Shown: positions 48,863 to 57,888 of the stretch, piece after piece | Position numbering within the stretch: position 1 is the first letter of the stretch | Layout of the letters: each line of letters begins with the position of its first letter | Assembly: GCF_001542905.1 (NCBI RefSeq) | Contig: NZ_LOAJ01000001.1 | Coordinates: 620,001-684,000 of the forward strand | Source of the DNA: Halorubrum aethiopicum | Lineage (GTDB): Archaea; Halobacteriota; Halobacteria; Halobacteriales; Haloferacaceae | DNA length: 64,000 nt | Direction of reading: 5' to 3' | Notes under the pieces: generated by a model | What the model was told of the DNA's origin: nothing | The model's database searches: none | The model's input: only the letters and a program-made list of their open reading frames with translations | Translations under genes and position numbers: made by a program

Positions 48863-50188
48863 TCAGTACCGGTCTTTCCCCCACCGATGGTCGTCGTAGG
48901 TCGCCTGCCGGTCGCTGTCGAACCGCTCCTCGAACTTCCGGCGCAGGGCGGCCTTCTCCGTGGCGTCGATCCGCGCGAGCGCGTCCGCCTTCCCGACCGC
49001 CGCGGGCGGTCCTCTGGTGGTCGCCACGTCCGCGAGCACCTGCCGGGTCAGCCGGTCGCGCGTCTCCTCCTCGCGGGTGAACGCGTAGGGTGCCTCCAGC
49101 TTGTAGGTCACGTCGGTCCGCGGGTCGTACAGCACCATGAACGTCGGCTCGTACAGTTCGGGGTCGAGGTCGCGGTCGATCCCGAGCGCGTCGGCGTCGG
49201 CCGCCATCGTCCCGTCCGCGCCCCCGCGGCTGTGGAACCAGGTCGTGAACGTGAGCTCGTCGTCGAGGCGGGCGTCGCTTCCCCATCCGTCGGTGCTCCC
49301 GCCGCCACCGTTGCTCCCGTTCCCGCCGTTTCTCCCGCTTCCGTCGCCTGCGTCCCTCCCCTCCTCCCGCCGCTCCAGGAGTCGGGTGAAGAGCGCGGTG
49401 TCGTCGGGCCAGGGCGGCTCGAACCCCTTGCGGGCGAGCGTCCGGACGATCGTCCGGCTCGAGGGGTTCTTCACGAAGCCGGCGAGGGGCACGTCGCGCT
49501 CGACGAACCGCTCGACGAGCCGGACGTACTTCTCGACGACCGCGCGGGGTTTCGCCTCCCGCGCGAGCTCGCCGAGCTCCGGGTCGCGGTCCTCCCAGGT
49601 GAAGAGCTCCTTGGGGTAGATCGGGCCGTCGAGCACGAGGAGTTCTCCCACCTCGTCGGCGTGGTCGAGCGCGTGGGTCCCCTCCGCGAGGTAGAGCGCG
49701 AGCGCGTGGACGACCCCCTCGGCGTACCGGTTCACCCGCGGCGCGTGGAGCACGCGCTGGCGGGTGTGGCCGTCGTCGCGTCTCGTCCACTCCCCGTCGA
49801 AGTCGGCGGTCGAGTCGCCCGCGTGGACGGTCGCGACGATGGTGCGGTCGCGGTGGAGGTCGAGGTCGGTCGGCTCCGCGGCCATCGCCGCGTGCGCCAC
49901 GTCGACGACCAGCCCGTTCTTGAACGTCGTCGGGTTGATCGTCCCGGAGTCGAGCCCGTGGACCGTCCCGAAGGGGCGTTCCGCGAGCGCCACGTCGTCG
50001 ATGGGCGCTCGCCGGCGCTCGTGGCCGGCGACGGGCTCGATCACGACTCGGCCGTCACGCCGGAGCCCGGTCAGCCAGTCGTCCCACACCCGCCCCGCGA
50101 GGTCCTCGTGGTCCGTCGTGTCCACGTCGCCCGCGATCCCGTACGCGAGCCGCGCGATGTTCTCGACGTGGATCGGATCGAGGGTCAC
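48863..50188 (-). CDS. nurA: DNA double-strand-break repair nuclease NurA
   Basis: The 441-residue nuclease is recognised from VHGLDSGTINPTTFKNGLVVDVAHAAMA (first catalytic acidic residues), ELLVLDGPIYPKELF, VKNPSSRTIVRTLARKGF and a C-terminal RRKFEERFDSDRQATYDDHRWGKD. In archaea NurA works with HerA, Mre11 and Rad50 in end resection, but herA is not in this window. Residues about 275-305 form a Gly/Asn-rich low-complexity insert (RNGGNGSNGGGGS) not typical of the family core. The start MTLDPIHVENIARL is leaderless-like. Confidence 0.88.
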   Translation of the reverse strand: MTLDPIHVENIARLAYGIAGDVDTTDHEDLAGRVWDDWLTGLRRDGRVVIEPVAGHERRRAPIDDVALAERPFGTVHGLDSGTINPTTFKNGLVVDVAHAAMAAEPTDLDLHRDRTIVATVHAGDSTADFDGEWTRRDDGHTRQRVLHAPRVNRYAEGVVHALALYLAEGTHALDHADEVGELLVLDGPIYPKELFTWEDRDPELGELAREAKPRAVVEKYVRLVERFVERDVPLAGFVKNPSSRTIVRTLARKGFEPPWPDDTALFTRLLERREEGRDAGDGSGRNGGNGSNGGGGSTDGWGSDARLDDELTFTTWFHSRGGADGTMAADADALGIDRDLDPELYEPTFMVLYDPRTDVTYKLEAPYAFTREEETRDRLTRQVLADVATTRGPPAAVGKADALARIDATEKAALRRKFEERFDSDRQATYDDHRWGKDRY

Positions 50189-50460
50189 GCCCGTACTGCG
50201 ACCCGGATCCGTATAAATGGCGTCGCCCGCGCGGCCGGTGGTCGGCGGTCGGCGATCGGCGGAACCGACGAGCCCGACCGCGTTCGGCGATCCCGGTCGA
50301 GTTCGACTCCCGTCGAGAGATCGGCGAAGACCTCCCCTCGAACGCGGTCCGGCGTGTTCCCTGATAACTGTCGGTACGGGAGCCGTCGTCCCGGATCCGG
50401 GAGTATCAGCGATAATATTCGGAGCCGGGGGTATTTGGTCCGGTACGACGATCGACGTTC

Positions 50461-52407
50461 ATGGCTGAATCAACGGTCGGATCGTCGACGGGGGACCGCG
50501 GTCCGTCGGGCGGGGCGGACGGTGGCGTCGCCGGGCCGCTCGGCGGACTCAGAGAGGTTCTCGCGTACGTGCCGGACGGCACCTCGATGCCCGAGGAGAT
50601 GTGGCGGCCGCGCCACCGAAACATCCTGATCGCCATCGCGGCGCAGATCCCGATTCTCGTCGCGTTGGGCGTGTACTCGGGCACCGAACCGTTCACCGGC
50701 GCGGAGATCCCGAACACGCCGACGTGGATGCTCGGCGGGATGCTCGCGGTCATCCTCGGCACCGGACTGCTCGCGACGTGGTCGGGGTTCGACCGCCGGA
50801 CCCGGACCGTGCTCGCGACGTTCAGCGGGCTCACCATCTCGATGGCGCTCGTGAAGCTGTCGGGCGGCTACATCGAGGCGCACTTCCACTTCTTCGTGTT
50901 CATCGCGGTGGTCGCGGTGTACGAGGACTGGCTCCCCTTCGGACTCGGGATGGCGTACGTCGCGGCCGGCCACGGGGTGTTCGGCCTGATCGACGCGAGC
51001 TTGGTGTACAACCACCCCGCCGCGATCGCCAACCCCGTCGTCTGGGGCGGGATCCACGCGGTGTTCGTCACGGCGCTCGCGGGCGCGCTCGTCGTCAACT
51101 GGTACTCGATCGAGAAGTCCCGCGAGGAGGCCCGCCGACAGCTCGAACTGGTCGAGAGTCAGAAGGCCGAGATACAGGACGTCGAGGCGGCCAAAGCCGA
51201 GGCCGAGGAGCGCCGTGCGGAGGTCGAACGGCTCAACCAACACCTCGAGACGAAGGCGGACGACTACCGCGCGACCATGGCCGAGGCGGCCGACGGCGAC
51301 CTCACGGTCCGGCTCGACGCCGAGAGCGAGAGCGAGCCGATGGAGCGGATCGCCGTCGCCTTCAACGGGATGATAGACGACCTCGAGTCCACCGTACGGG
51401 AGGTCCAGTCGTTCGCCGACGAGGTGTCGGAGGCGAGCGAGAAGACGATGGCCGGGGTCGACGCCGCCGAGGAGCTGAGCGCGGACGTGGGTCGATCGAT
51501 CGCGGAGATCGCGGCCGGCGCGGACGAGCAGCGCGAGATGCTCGAGGAGGTCTCGAGCGAGATGAACGACCTCTCGGCGGCGATAGAGGAGGTCGCCGCC
51601 TCGACCGAGACGGTCGCGGACGCCGCCCAGCGGACGGCGTCGATCGCCGACGAGGGCGAGGACACCGCGAGCGAGGCGATAGCGAGCGTCCGGGAGTCGC
51701 GCGACGCACTCGACTCGACCGCGGAGACGGTCAGGGACCTCGACGAGCGGATGACCGACATCGGCGACATCGTCGACCTGATCGGCGACATCGCCGACCA
51801 GACGAACCTGCTCGCGCTCAACGCCAACATCGAGGCCGCCCGCGCGGGCGGCGGGGGCGGTTCCGGATCGAGCGACGGCTTCGCCGTCGTCGCCGACGAG
51901 GTCAAACAGCTCGCCGAGGAGACGAAGGAGGCCGCGGGCGACATCGAGGAGCTCATCGCCGGGACGCAGGCCCGGACCGAGGCGGCCGTCGACGAGGTCC
52001 GGACCGCCGAGGAACACATGGAGACCGGTGCCGAGGCCGTCCGCGACGCCGGCGACGCCTTCGCGCGGGTGGCCGAGAACGCGGAGGAGACCGACGACGG
52101 GATCCGCGAGATCGGCCAGGCGACCGACGACCAGGCGGCGAGCACGGAGGAGGCGGTGGCGATGGCCGAGGAGGTCGCGGAGATCAGCCGGTCGACCGCA
52201 ACGGAGACGGACGACGCCTCCGCCGCCGCCGACGAACAGCTCTCGGCGATGACGACGGCCGCGACGGAGGCCGGAACGCTCACCGACCGCGCCGAGCGAC
52301 TCCGGCGGCTCCTCCGGAAGTTCGAGGTCGCGGGCGAGTCGACCGCGGACGGCCGGCCGTCGTCGGGGACTCCCTCGGTCGCGATGGGCGACGGCGGGAC
52401 GGAGTGA
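50461..52407 (+). CDS. haloarchaeal methyl-accepting transducer (Htr family)
   Basis: The 648-residue protein has about six membrane segments (residues about 57-200), with no extracellular PAS-like domain. A HAMP-like region (about 270-330) follows, and a signalling helix hairpin is centred on [51 protein letters not shown]. Compared with canonical transducers, the loop [15 protein letters not shown] carries a short Gly/Ser insertion. Methylation-type Glu/Gln pairs occur on both flanks. It might respond to membrane potential or an internal signal. The N-terminus is low-complexity. Confidence 0.85.
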   Translation: MAESTVGSSTGDRGPSGGADGGVAGPLGGLREVLAYVPDGTSMPEEMWRPRHRNILIAIAAQIPILVALGVYSGTEPFTGAEIPNTPTWMLGGMLAVILGTGLLATWSGFDRRTRTVLATFSGLTISMALVKLSGGYIEAHFHFFVFIAVVAVYEDWLPFGLGMAYVAAGHGVFGLIDASLVYNHPAAIANPVVWGGIHAVFVTALAGALVVNWYSIEKSREEARRQLELVESQKAEIQDVEAAKAEAEERRAEVERLNQHLETKADDYRATMAEAADGDLTVRLDAESESEPMERIAVAFNGMIDDLESTVREVQSFADEVSEASEKTMAGVDAAEELSADVGRSIAEIAAGADEQREMLEEVSSEMNDLSAAIEEVAASTETVADAAQRTASIADEGEDTASEAIASVRESRDALDSTAETVRDLDERMTDIGDIVDLIGDIADQTNLLALNANIEAARAGGGGGSGSSDGFAVVADEVKQLAEETKEAAGDIEELIAGTQARTEAAVDEVRTAEEHMETGAEAVRDAGDAFARVAENAEETDDGIREIGQATDDQAASTEEAVAMAEEVAEISRSTATETDDASAAADEQLSAMTTAATEAGTLTDRAERLRRLLRKFEVAGESTADGRPSSGTPSVAMGDGGTE

Positions 52408-52422
52408 CCGTCGGGTTCGACC

Positions 52423-52878
52423 TCACTCCGGACCGCTCCCCGCGACCGCCTCCAGCGCCGACGACACCCGTTTCACGTCCGCGCCGTCCTCGAGGAACAC
52501 GAGCGTCCGCGGCGGGCGAACCGCCTTCGGCCTGACGCGCAACCCCGCCTCGCCGGCGGCGTCGGCGACCGCCTCGGGCGCGCGGCGGAACTCGATCCGG
52601 ACGCGCTCCGGCTGGACGAACACGTCCGCGACGGCGGTCCCTTCGCTCGCCTCGACGTCGTCGTCGATCACCTCCGCGTCGTCGTCGTCGCGGCCTTCGC
52701 GCTCGCCGCCGGCCCCGACGTCGACGAGCCGGAACGCCAGCGCGCCGTCGGCGGTCGGCTCGACGTCGGGGTCGGCGTCGGTCACGTCGATATCGCGGAG
52801 GCGGCCGCGGTCGCCGGTCACCTCGGAGGCGAAGAGCTGGGCGATCCGGACCCCGTCGGTCAGTCGGTCCTCGACCAT
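52423..52878 (-). CDS. haloarchaeal protein coupled to DUF2240
   Basis: The 151-residue acidic protein shows VEDRLTDGVRIAQLFASEVTGDRGRLRDIDVTDADPDVEPTADGALAFRLVD and, later, VRIEFRRAPEAVADAAGEAGLRVRPKAVRPPRTLVFLEDGADVKRVSSAL. Its central segment is a hydrophilic acidic stretch (GGEREGRDDDDAEVIDDDVEASEG). No enzyme motif is visible. Its ATG overlaps the stop of the upstream DUF2240 gene by one base, so the pair is translated together. Function is unknown. Longer in-frame starts are rejected because they read through the neighbouring gene. Confidence 0.65.
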   Translation of the reverse strand: MVEDRLTDGVRIAQLFASEVTGDRGRLRDIDVTDADPDVEPTADGALAFRLVDVGAGGEREGRDDDDAEVIDDDVEASEGTAVADVFVQPERVRIEFRRAPEAVADAAGEAGLRVRPKAVRPPRTLVFLEDGADVKRVSSALEAVAGSGPE

Positions 52879-53330
52879 CACTCGCCCCCCGAAAGCTCCG
52901 CGCGGACGTCCTCGACGAGGTGGTCGACGCGCGCCCCCTGCTCTTTCGCGTAGAGGACGGCGGCCGCCTCGATCGTCACCGCGAGCGCGCGCTGGCGCTC
53001 GTTGATCCCGGCGACCGCCCGTTGCTTCTCGACGCCCGCGGCGACGACCGCGTCGAGGGCGGTCTCGAAGGTGGACTGCTCGCGCAACACGTCCTCGTCC
53101 GGCCGGAAGTCTTCCGGGACGGCGACCTCGTCGGGGTCGAAGCGCGCGACGAGTTCGCCGTCCTCCTCGTCGACGAGCCCGCGCCCCACGGCCACGTCGA
53201 CGAGCCGCTTCGCCTGATCCGGCGAGAACCACTCGCGCTCCAGCGAGAGCGCGACGACGAACTCGCCCTCGCCCAGCCGCTCGGCGGCGTGTCGCTTGAA
53301 CGGGGCGGCGACGGTGGCTTCGAGGCTCAT
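52878..53330 (-). CDS. DUF2240-type archaeal protein
   Basis: The 150-residue protein matches the archaeal DUF2240 family: MSLEATVAAPFKRHAAERLGEGEFVVALSLEREWFSPDQAKRLVDVAVGRGLVDEEDGELVARFDPDEVAVPEDFRPDEDVL. The first 75 residues look like a winged helix. The C-terminal part (LDAVVAAGVEKQRAVAGINERQRALAVTIEAAAVLYAKEQGARVDHL) is helical. The biochemical role of DUF2240 is not known to me. It is first in a two-gene operon with the coupled gene at 52423. Confidence 0.8.
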   Translation of the reverse strand: MSLEATVAAPFKRHAAERLGEGEFVVALSLEREWFSPDQAKRLVDVAVGRGLVDEEDGELVARFDPDEVAVPEDFRPDEDVLREQSTFETALDAVVAAGVEKQRAVAGINERQRALAVTIEAAAVLYAKEQGARVDHLVEDVRAELSGGE

Positions 53331-53384
53331 GTCCCACCCGCGGCCGGCGACCGGCGTAAACGTACCGGGTCGGCTCGTCGGTTC

Positions 53385-53432
53385 TCGGTTGGCTGATTGG
53401 CTGGTTGGCTAGTTGGCCGGTTGGCCGGTCGG
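53385..53432. repeat. imperfect 8-9 bp tandem repeat
   Basis: About five degenerate copies of GGTTGGCTN / GGTTGGCCG lie between DUF2240 and the ModE-like gene. They are low-complexity and show no coding or hairpin potential. Confidence 0.6.
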
Positions 53433-53439
53433 CGTCAGA

Positions 53440-54222
53440 TCACTCGTCGCCGTCGACTCGCTCGGTGGCATCGTCGCGGTCGGCGGCGTCGACGCCCGCG
53501 ACCAGCCGCGTCGCGGTCGCCTTCCAGGCGATCCACACGTCCCGTCCCGGCCGAATGTCGAGCCGCTCCGCGCTCCCGTCGGTGACGAGCGCCCGGATCG
53601 CGTGGACCGCCTCGCCGCCGCCGGCTCCCTCGCTGCCGGTCCCCTCGACGTCAACCCGGACCGCGTGAACCGTCTCGCCGCGGTCGACCCCCTCCACCCG
53701 TCCGCGCCGCCGGTTCCGCTCGCTCGTCGCGGCCGGCTCGCGGTCGTCCCCGGCCGTTCGGACGGTCACGGCGTCCGCGCCGATCCGCACCTGGACGCGG
53801 TCGTCGACCGCGAGGCCGTCGTGGAGCCCCCACACCCTCCCGATCGGCGTCTCCACCGCGGCCAGCTCCCCCTCGACCGTCTCGACCGCTCCCGCGAGGA
53901 CCGTCTCGGGCACGCCGGCGGTCGCCTCGATCGCCGCCGACAGCCGATCGTAGCGGCCGAGGACCCGGCTCCCGCGCTCGGTCAGCCGGCTCCCGCCGCC
54001 GCCGCTCCCGCCCCGGCTGCGCTCCACGAGGTCGCCGAAGGCGGCCTCCAGCGCGTCGATGCGTGAGAGCGCGCGCGCTCGCGAGCGCCCCAGATCGGCG
54101 GATGCCCGCGCGACCGACCCCGTTCGGGCTATCGCGCGGAGCAGGCTCGCGTCGCGTCCGTCGAACTCGACGTCGCCCTCGACGAGCGTCGCGCGCCCCC
54201 TCCCGGTCGCGTCGTCCATCAC
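53440..54222 (-). CDS. ModE-like regulator with TOBE domains
   Basis: The 260-residue protein has a LysR/ModE-like winged helix (residues about 20-90: LVEGDVEFDGRDASLLRAIARTGSVARASADLGRSRARALSRIDALEAAFGDLVERSRGG) and two TOBE-like beta domains (about 110-170 and 180-250; AVETVEGELAAVETPIGRVWGLHDGLAV, RALVTDGSAERLDIRPGRDVWIAWKATATRLVAG). TOBE domains bind oxyanions such as molybdate or tungstate, so it probably senses the transporter's cargo. It lies 41 bp downstream of the ABC-transporter ATPase gene, same direction, and likely regulates that operon. Its middle carries Gly-rich low-complexity segments. Confidence 0.82.
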   Translation of the reverse strand: MMDDATGRGRATLVEGDVEFDGRDASLLRAIARTGSVARASADLGRSRARALSRIDALEAAFGDLVERSRGGSGGGGSRLTERGSRVLGRYDRLSAAIEATAGVPETVLAGAVETVEGELAAVETPIGRVWGLHDGLAVDDRVQVRIGADAVTVRTAGDDREPAATSERNRRRGRVEGVDRGETVHAVRVDVEGTGSEGAGGGEAVHAIRALVTDGSAERLDIRPGRDVWIAWKATATRLVAGVDAADRDDATERVDGDE

Positions 54223-54263
54223 TCGGGAGTACCCGCGGCCGGCGGGTTAATCCCTCCGGCGGA

Positions 54264-55028
54264 TCAGTACACCAACTCGCCGTCGATGAACCGTCTGGTC
54301 CGGGGGTCCCGCGGGTCGTCGAACACCCGCTCGGTCGGGCCGATCTCGGATATCCCCCCGTCGAGCAGCACCGCGACGCGGTCCGCGACCCGCTCGGCCT
54401 GGTGCATGTCGTGGGTCGCGACGACGACGCCGATGTCCCGGTCTCGCGCCTCGGCGATCGCGTCCTCGATGACCGCGGTGTTCCGCGGGTCCAGGTCCGA
54501 GGTCGGCTCGTCGAGCAGCAGGACGTCCGGGTCGTACGCGAGCGCGCGAGCGAACGACACCCGCTGGGCCTCGCCGCCCGAGAGCGACGCCGCGTGCTGG
54601 CCCGTCTTCCCCGTCAGCCCGACGACCTCGAGCGCCTCGGTGACGGCCTCGTGGGTACCGTTCGTCCCCACGAGCGCACGCAGCTCGTCGCGGAGCCGCT
54701 CGCCCCACGACCGGCGGACGCGTAGCCCGTACTCGACGTTGCGGGCGACCGGCGCGTCGAAGAGGCTCGCCTCCTGGAACACCATCCCGATCCGCCGTCG
54801 CAGGGCGAGCCGTTTCGCCTCGTCGACGCCCCACGCGTCCGTGCCGTCGAAGGTCACCGTGCCCTCGTCGGGCTCGAGCGAGAGCGCGAGCATCCGGAGC
54901 AGGGTCGTCTTTCCGACGCCCGAGGGGCCGATGACCGCGACCACCTCCCCGGTCTCGACGTCGATCGCGAGGTCCTCGAACACGCGGTCGCCCCCGTACG
55001 ACTGGGAGACGTCGGTCGCGCGGAGCAT
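54264..55028 (-). CDS. tupC: tungstate-type ABC transporter, ATP-binding subunit
   Basis: The 254-residue ATPase has Walker A GPSGVGKTT, signature ASLSGGEAQRVSFARALAYDPDVLLLDEPTSDLDP (with Walker B), and the H-loop VVATHDMHQAERVADRVAVLLDGGI. A ModC-like regulatory C-terminal domain is absent, in line with TupC. It shares its first base with the stop of tupB, and belongs with tupB and tupA. The assignment of tungstate rather than molybdate or other oxyanion is inferred from the tup-type gene set and the permease sequence. Confidence 0.88.
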   Translation of the reverse strand: MLRATDVSQSYGGDRVFEDLAIDVETGEVVAVIGPSGVGKTTLLRMLALSLEPDEGTVTFDGTDAWGVDEAKRLALRRRIGMVFQEASLFDAPVARNVEYGLRVRRSWGERLRDELRALVGTNGTHEAVTEALEVVGLTGKTGQHAASLSGGEAQRVSFARALAYDPDVLLLDEPTSDLDPRNTAVIEDAIAEARDRDIGVVVATHDMHQAERVADRVAVLLDGGISEIGPTERVFDDPRDPRTRRFIDGELVY

Positions 55029-55744
55029 CAGCGGTTCACCCCCTGGTCGCCGAACCGGACGACCACGGCGTTGACCGCCAACACGAGCGCGACGAGTACC
55101 GCGCCGAGCACCATCGCCGTCTCGTACTGGCCCTGGCGGGCCTCGAGCTGGATGGCGGTCGTCAGCGTCCGCGTCTTCGAGATCCCGTCCGCGCTGGTGA
55201 TGTTGCCGCCGACGATGAGCACGGAGCCGACCTCGCTGATGGCGCGGCCGAACCCCGCCAGAACCGCCGTCGCGATCCCGTAGCGCGCCTCCTTGAGGAC
55301 GACGAGCGCCGCGTCGAGGCGGGTCCCGCCGAGGACGCGCGCGGCGTCGCGGACGTCGTCGTCCACGCCGGTGATCGCCGCGAGGCTGATGGCGGTGATC
55401 GGCGGCGTCGCGAGCACGAACTGCGACATGATCATCGCCTCCTTCGTGAATATCAGCTCCAGCGACCCGAGCGGTCCCTGGTTGGAGACGGCGAACAACA
55501 CGATCAGTCCGACGACCACGCTCGGAAACCCCATCCCCGTGTTGATCACCGACTTGACGAGCCCCTTTCCGGGGAAGTCGGTGAAGCCAAGGAAGATGGC
55601 CACCGGGACGCTGAACAGCGTGCTCAGGGTCACGGCGATGAGGCTCACGTACAGCGAGACGTAGACGATACTCGAGACGTACCCCTCCCTGAACGGGAGG
55701 TCGACGAGCGTCGGCACCAGCTGTGCGACCGGTTCGATCGGCAC
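55028..55744 (-). CDS. tupB: tungstate-type ABC transporter, permease subunit
   Basis: The 238-residue permease has five or six membrane segments and the EAA loop motif ([54 protein letters not shown]), typical of the TupB/WtpB type. Its stop and the tupC start overlap by one base, and tupA ends 2 bp upstream of its start, so the three form one tightly packed operon. Confidence 0.88.
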   Translation of the reverse strand: MPIEPVAQLVPTLVDLPFREGYVSSIVYVSLYVSLIAVTLSTLFSVPVAIFLGFTDFPGKGLVKSVINTGMGFPSVVVGLIVLFAVSNQGPLGSLELIFTKEAMIMSQFVLATPPITAISLAAITGVDDDVRDAARVLGGTRLDAALVVLKEARYGIATAVLAGFGRAISEVGSVLIVGGNITSADGISKTRTLTTAIQLEARQGQYETAMVLGAVLVALVLAVNAVVVRFGDQGVNR

Positions 55745-55746
55745 GC

Positions 55747-56679
55747 TTACGCGTCGGAGGAGTCGCTACTCCAGCCTTCCGGAACGTACTGCTGGAAGTC
55801 GGGGTCCTCCGAGACGGCCTCGGGGAAGAACAGCTGTTCCCCGTTCATCTGGTAGTTCGCGATCGCCTCCTGAGCGGCGGGGCTCGTGATCCAGCCGATG
55901 TACGCCATCGCGAGGTCGTAGTTGGCGTTCTCGTGGACGCCGGGGTTGACCGCCATGATCCCGTAGGGGTTCGAGAGGATCTCGGGACCGCCCTCGATCG
56001 GTCCCTGAACGAGGATGGTGAGATCGATCTCCGAGCGCTGGGAGATGAACGTCCCGCGGTCCGAGAGCGTGTACGCGCCCTGCTGGTTGGCGATGTTCAG
56101 CGCCTCGCCCATGCCGGTCCCGGTCTCCTGGTACCAGTCGCCGCCCGGCTCGGTGCCGGCGGCCTCCCAGAGGTTGAGCTCCTTCGTGTGGGTCCCGGAG
56201 TTGTCCCCCCGGGAGACGAACGGCGCGCCCGCGTCGGCGATGGCGGTCAGCGCCTCGGTCGCCGACCCCGTCCCCGAGATCCCCGCCGGGTCGTCCTCGG
56301 GACCGACGATGACGAAGTCGTTGAACATGAGGTCGCGGCGGTTGACCCCGTAGCCGTTGCGCATGAACTCGTCCTCGAGCCCGCGGGCGTGGACCATCAC
56401 CACGTCCGAGTCGCCGTTGCGCGCCGACTCGAGCGCCGCGCCGGTCCCCTGGGCGACCGCGTCGACGCTCACGCCGTACATCTCCTCGAAGCTCCCGTGG
56501 ATCTCGTCGAGCAGCCCGGTGTCGTAGGTGCTCGTCGTCGTGGTCAGCGTGAGCGTCTCGCCCGTCACGCCCGCCGAGGCTTCCTCCTCGCCGCCGCCGC
56601 CCATCCCCGAACAGCCGGCGAGCCCGGCGAGCGTTCCCGTCCCCAGCGCGGTGAGTACCTCTCGTCGTTGTATCGGCAT
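55747..56679 (-). CDS. tupA: tungstate-type ABC transporter, substrate-binding lipoprotein
   Basis: The 310-residue binding protein carries an N-terminal Tat-like motif (RRE) and a lipobox ending at Cys23 (GLAGCSG), so it is probably a Tat-exported lipoprotein facing the medium. Family motifs include [60 protein letters not shown] and [22 protein letters not shown]. It is first in the tupABC operon and 162 bp from the divergent Nog1-type gene. Tungstate (or molybdate) is inferred. Confidence 0.9.
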   Translation of the reverse strand: MPIQRREVLTALGTGTLAGLAGCSGMGGGGEEEASAGVTGETLTLTTTTSTYDTGLLDEIHGSFEEMYGVSVDAVAQGTGAALESARNGDSDVVMVHARGLEDEFMRNGYGVNRRDLMFNDFVIVGPEDDPAGISGTGSATEALTAIADAGAPFVSRGDNSGTHTKELNLWEAAGTEPGGDWYQETGTGMGEALNIANQQGAYTLSDRGTFISQRSEIDLTILVQGPIEGGPEILSNPYGIMAVNPGVHENANYDLAMAYIGWITSPAAQEAIANYQMNGEQLFFPEAVSEDPDFQQYVPEGWSSDSSDA

Positions 56680-56841
56680 GGAAACATCGACGACGGCGAC
56701 ACGAAAATAGGTTGTGGTCGCGGCGGCGGTCGGGCGCGTCCGGCGGGTCGCCCGTCGCCCCGGCCGACCCGGGCGTGTCCCGCGGTGTCGTGGAGTCCCG
56801 AAACGGACGCGCTTATACGCCTCGGCGGGGAATACCGGGAC

Positions 56842-57828
56842 ATGATATTCGAGGGCCTCCCGACGACCCCCCGTTCGGAGGAGCTCGTCGACAAGGCGTT
56901 CTCGCGGGCGGCCCGCGCCGGTCGCGCCAAGCGCGGCCACGAGGCCCAGGAGTCGATGCTGCGGACGGCCGGCAACGTGCTCTCCGACAACCTCGAGAAC
57001 GTGGTCGTCTCCTGGCCCGACTTCGGCTTCGACGTCGACCCGTTCTACTACGAGCTCGCCGACGCCATCGTCGACGTCGACCGCCTCCGGCAGGCGCTCG
57101 CCCAGGTGATGTGGGCGAGCCGGCAGATCGAGTCGCTCCGCGACGAGTACACGACGAAGATCCGCAACTCCGACGTCGACGGCGCGCGGAAACACCGGAA
57201 GCAGGCGTTCGCCCGCATGGCGGACGTGATGGACCAGATCGAAGAGGACCTCCGGTACATCGGCGACTCCCGCGACGACCTCCGCGACCTCCCTGACATC
57301 CGGCCCGACGAGCCCGCGATCGTCGTCGCCGGCTACCCCAACGTCGGCAAGTCGTCGTTCGTCAACCGGGTCACCCGCGCGTCGAACGAGATCGCGGAGT
57401 ACCCGTTCACGACCCGCGGCGTCCAGGTCGGTCACTTCGAGCGCGACCGCGTCCGCTACCAGATCGTCGACACGCCGGGGCTGCTCGACCGACCCGAGGA
57501 CGAGCGCAACGACATCGAGCGGCAGGCGGTGAGCGCGCTCGAACACCTCGCCGACGTGGTCCTCTTCGTGCTCGACCCCTCCGGCGACTGCGGCTACCCC
57601 CTCGACGTCCAGCTCGAGCTCCGCGAGGAGGTCAGAGCGCTCTTCGACGAGTCGATCCCGATGCTCACCGTCGCGAACAAACACGACCGCTTCGACGCGG
57701 TCCGCGCGGAAGCCGTCGACGCGACGATGAGCGTGACCGAAGGGGAGAACGTCGATCGGGTCCTCGACATGGTCGTCGAGGCCGCCGCCTTCGAGCCGGA
57801 CCTCCCGACCCGCGACCGCGAGGAGTAG
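56842..57828 (+). CDS. Nog1-type GTPase
   Basis: The 328-residue GTPase resembles the archaeal Nog1/OBG-HflX-like group linked to large-subunit ribosome maturation. An N-terminal helical region of about 160 residues precedes the G domain, with G1 GYPNVGKSS at residues 164-172, G3 DTPG and G4 NKHD. The block [36 protein letters not shown] is characteristic. Start [23 protein letters not shown] is the conserved start of this family. It is divergent from tupABC. Confidence 0.88.
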   Translation: MIFEGLPTTPRSEELVDKAFSRAARAGRAKRGHEAQESMLRTAGNVLSDNLENVVVSWPDFGFDVDPFYYELADAIVDVDRLRQALAQVMWASRQIESLRDEYTTKIRNSDVDGARKHRKQAFARMADVMDQIEEDLRYIGDSRDDLRDLPDIRPDEPAIVVAGYPNVGKSSFVNRVTRASNEIAEYPFTTRGVQVGHFERDRVRYQIVDTPGLLDRPEDERNDIERQAVSALEHLADVVLFVLDPSGDCGYPLDVQLELREEVRALFDESIPMLTVANKHDRFDAVRAEAVDATMSVTEGENVDRVLDMVVEAAAFEPDLPTRDREE

Positions 57829-57888
57829 TCGCGTCTCGGATCGACGTCGATTTCGCGGCGTCCCCGGCGGCGTCGCCGTCGGCGTCGG

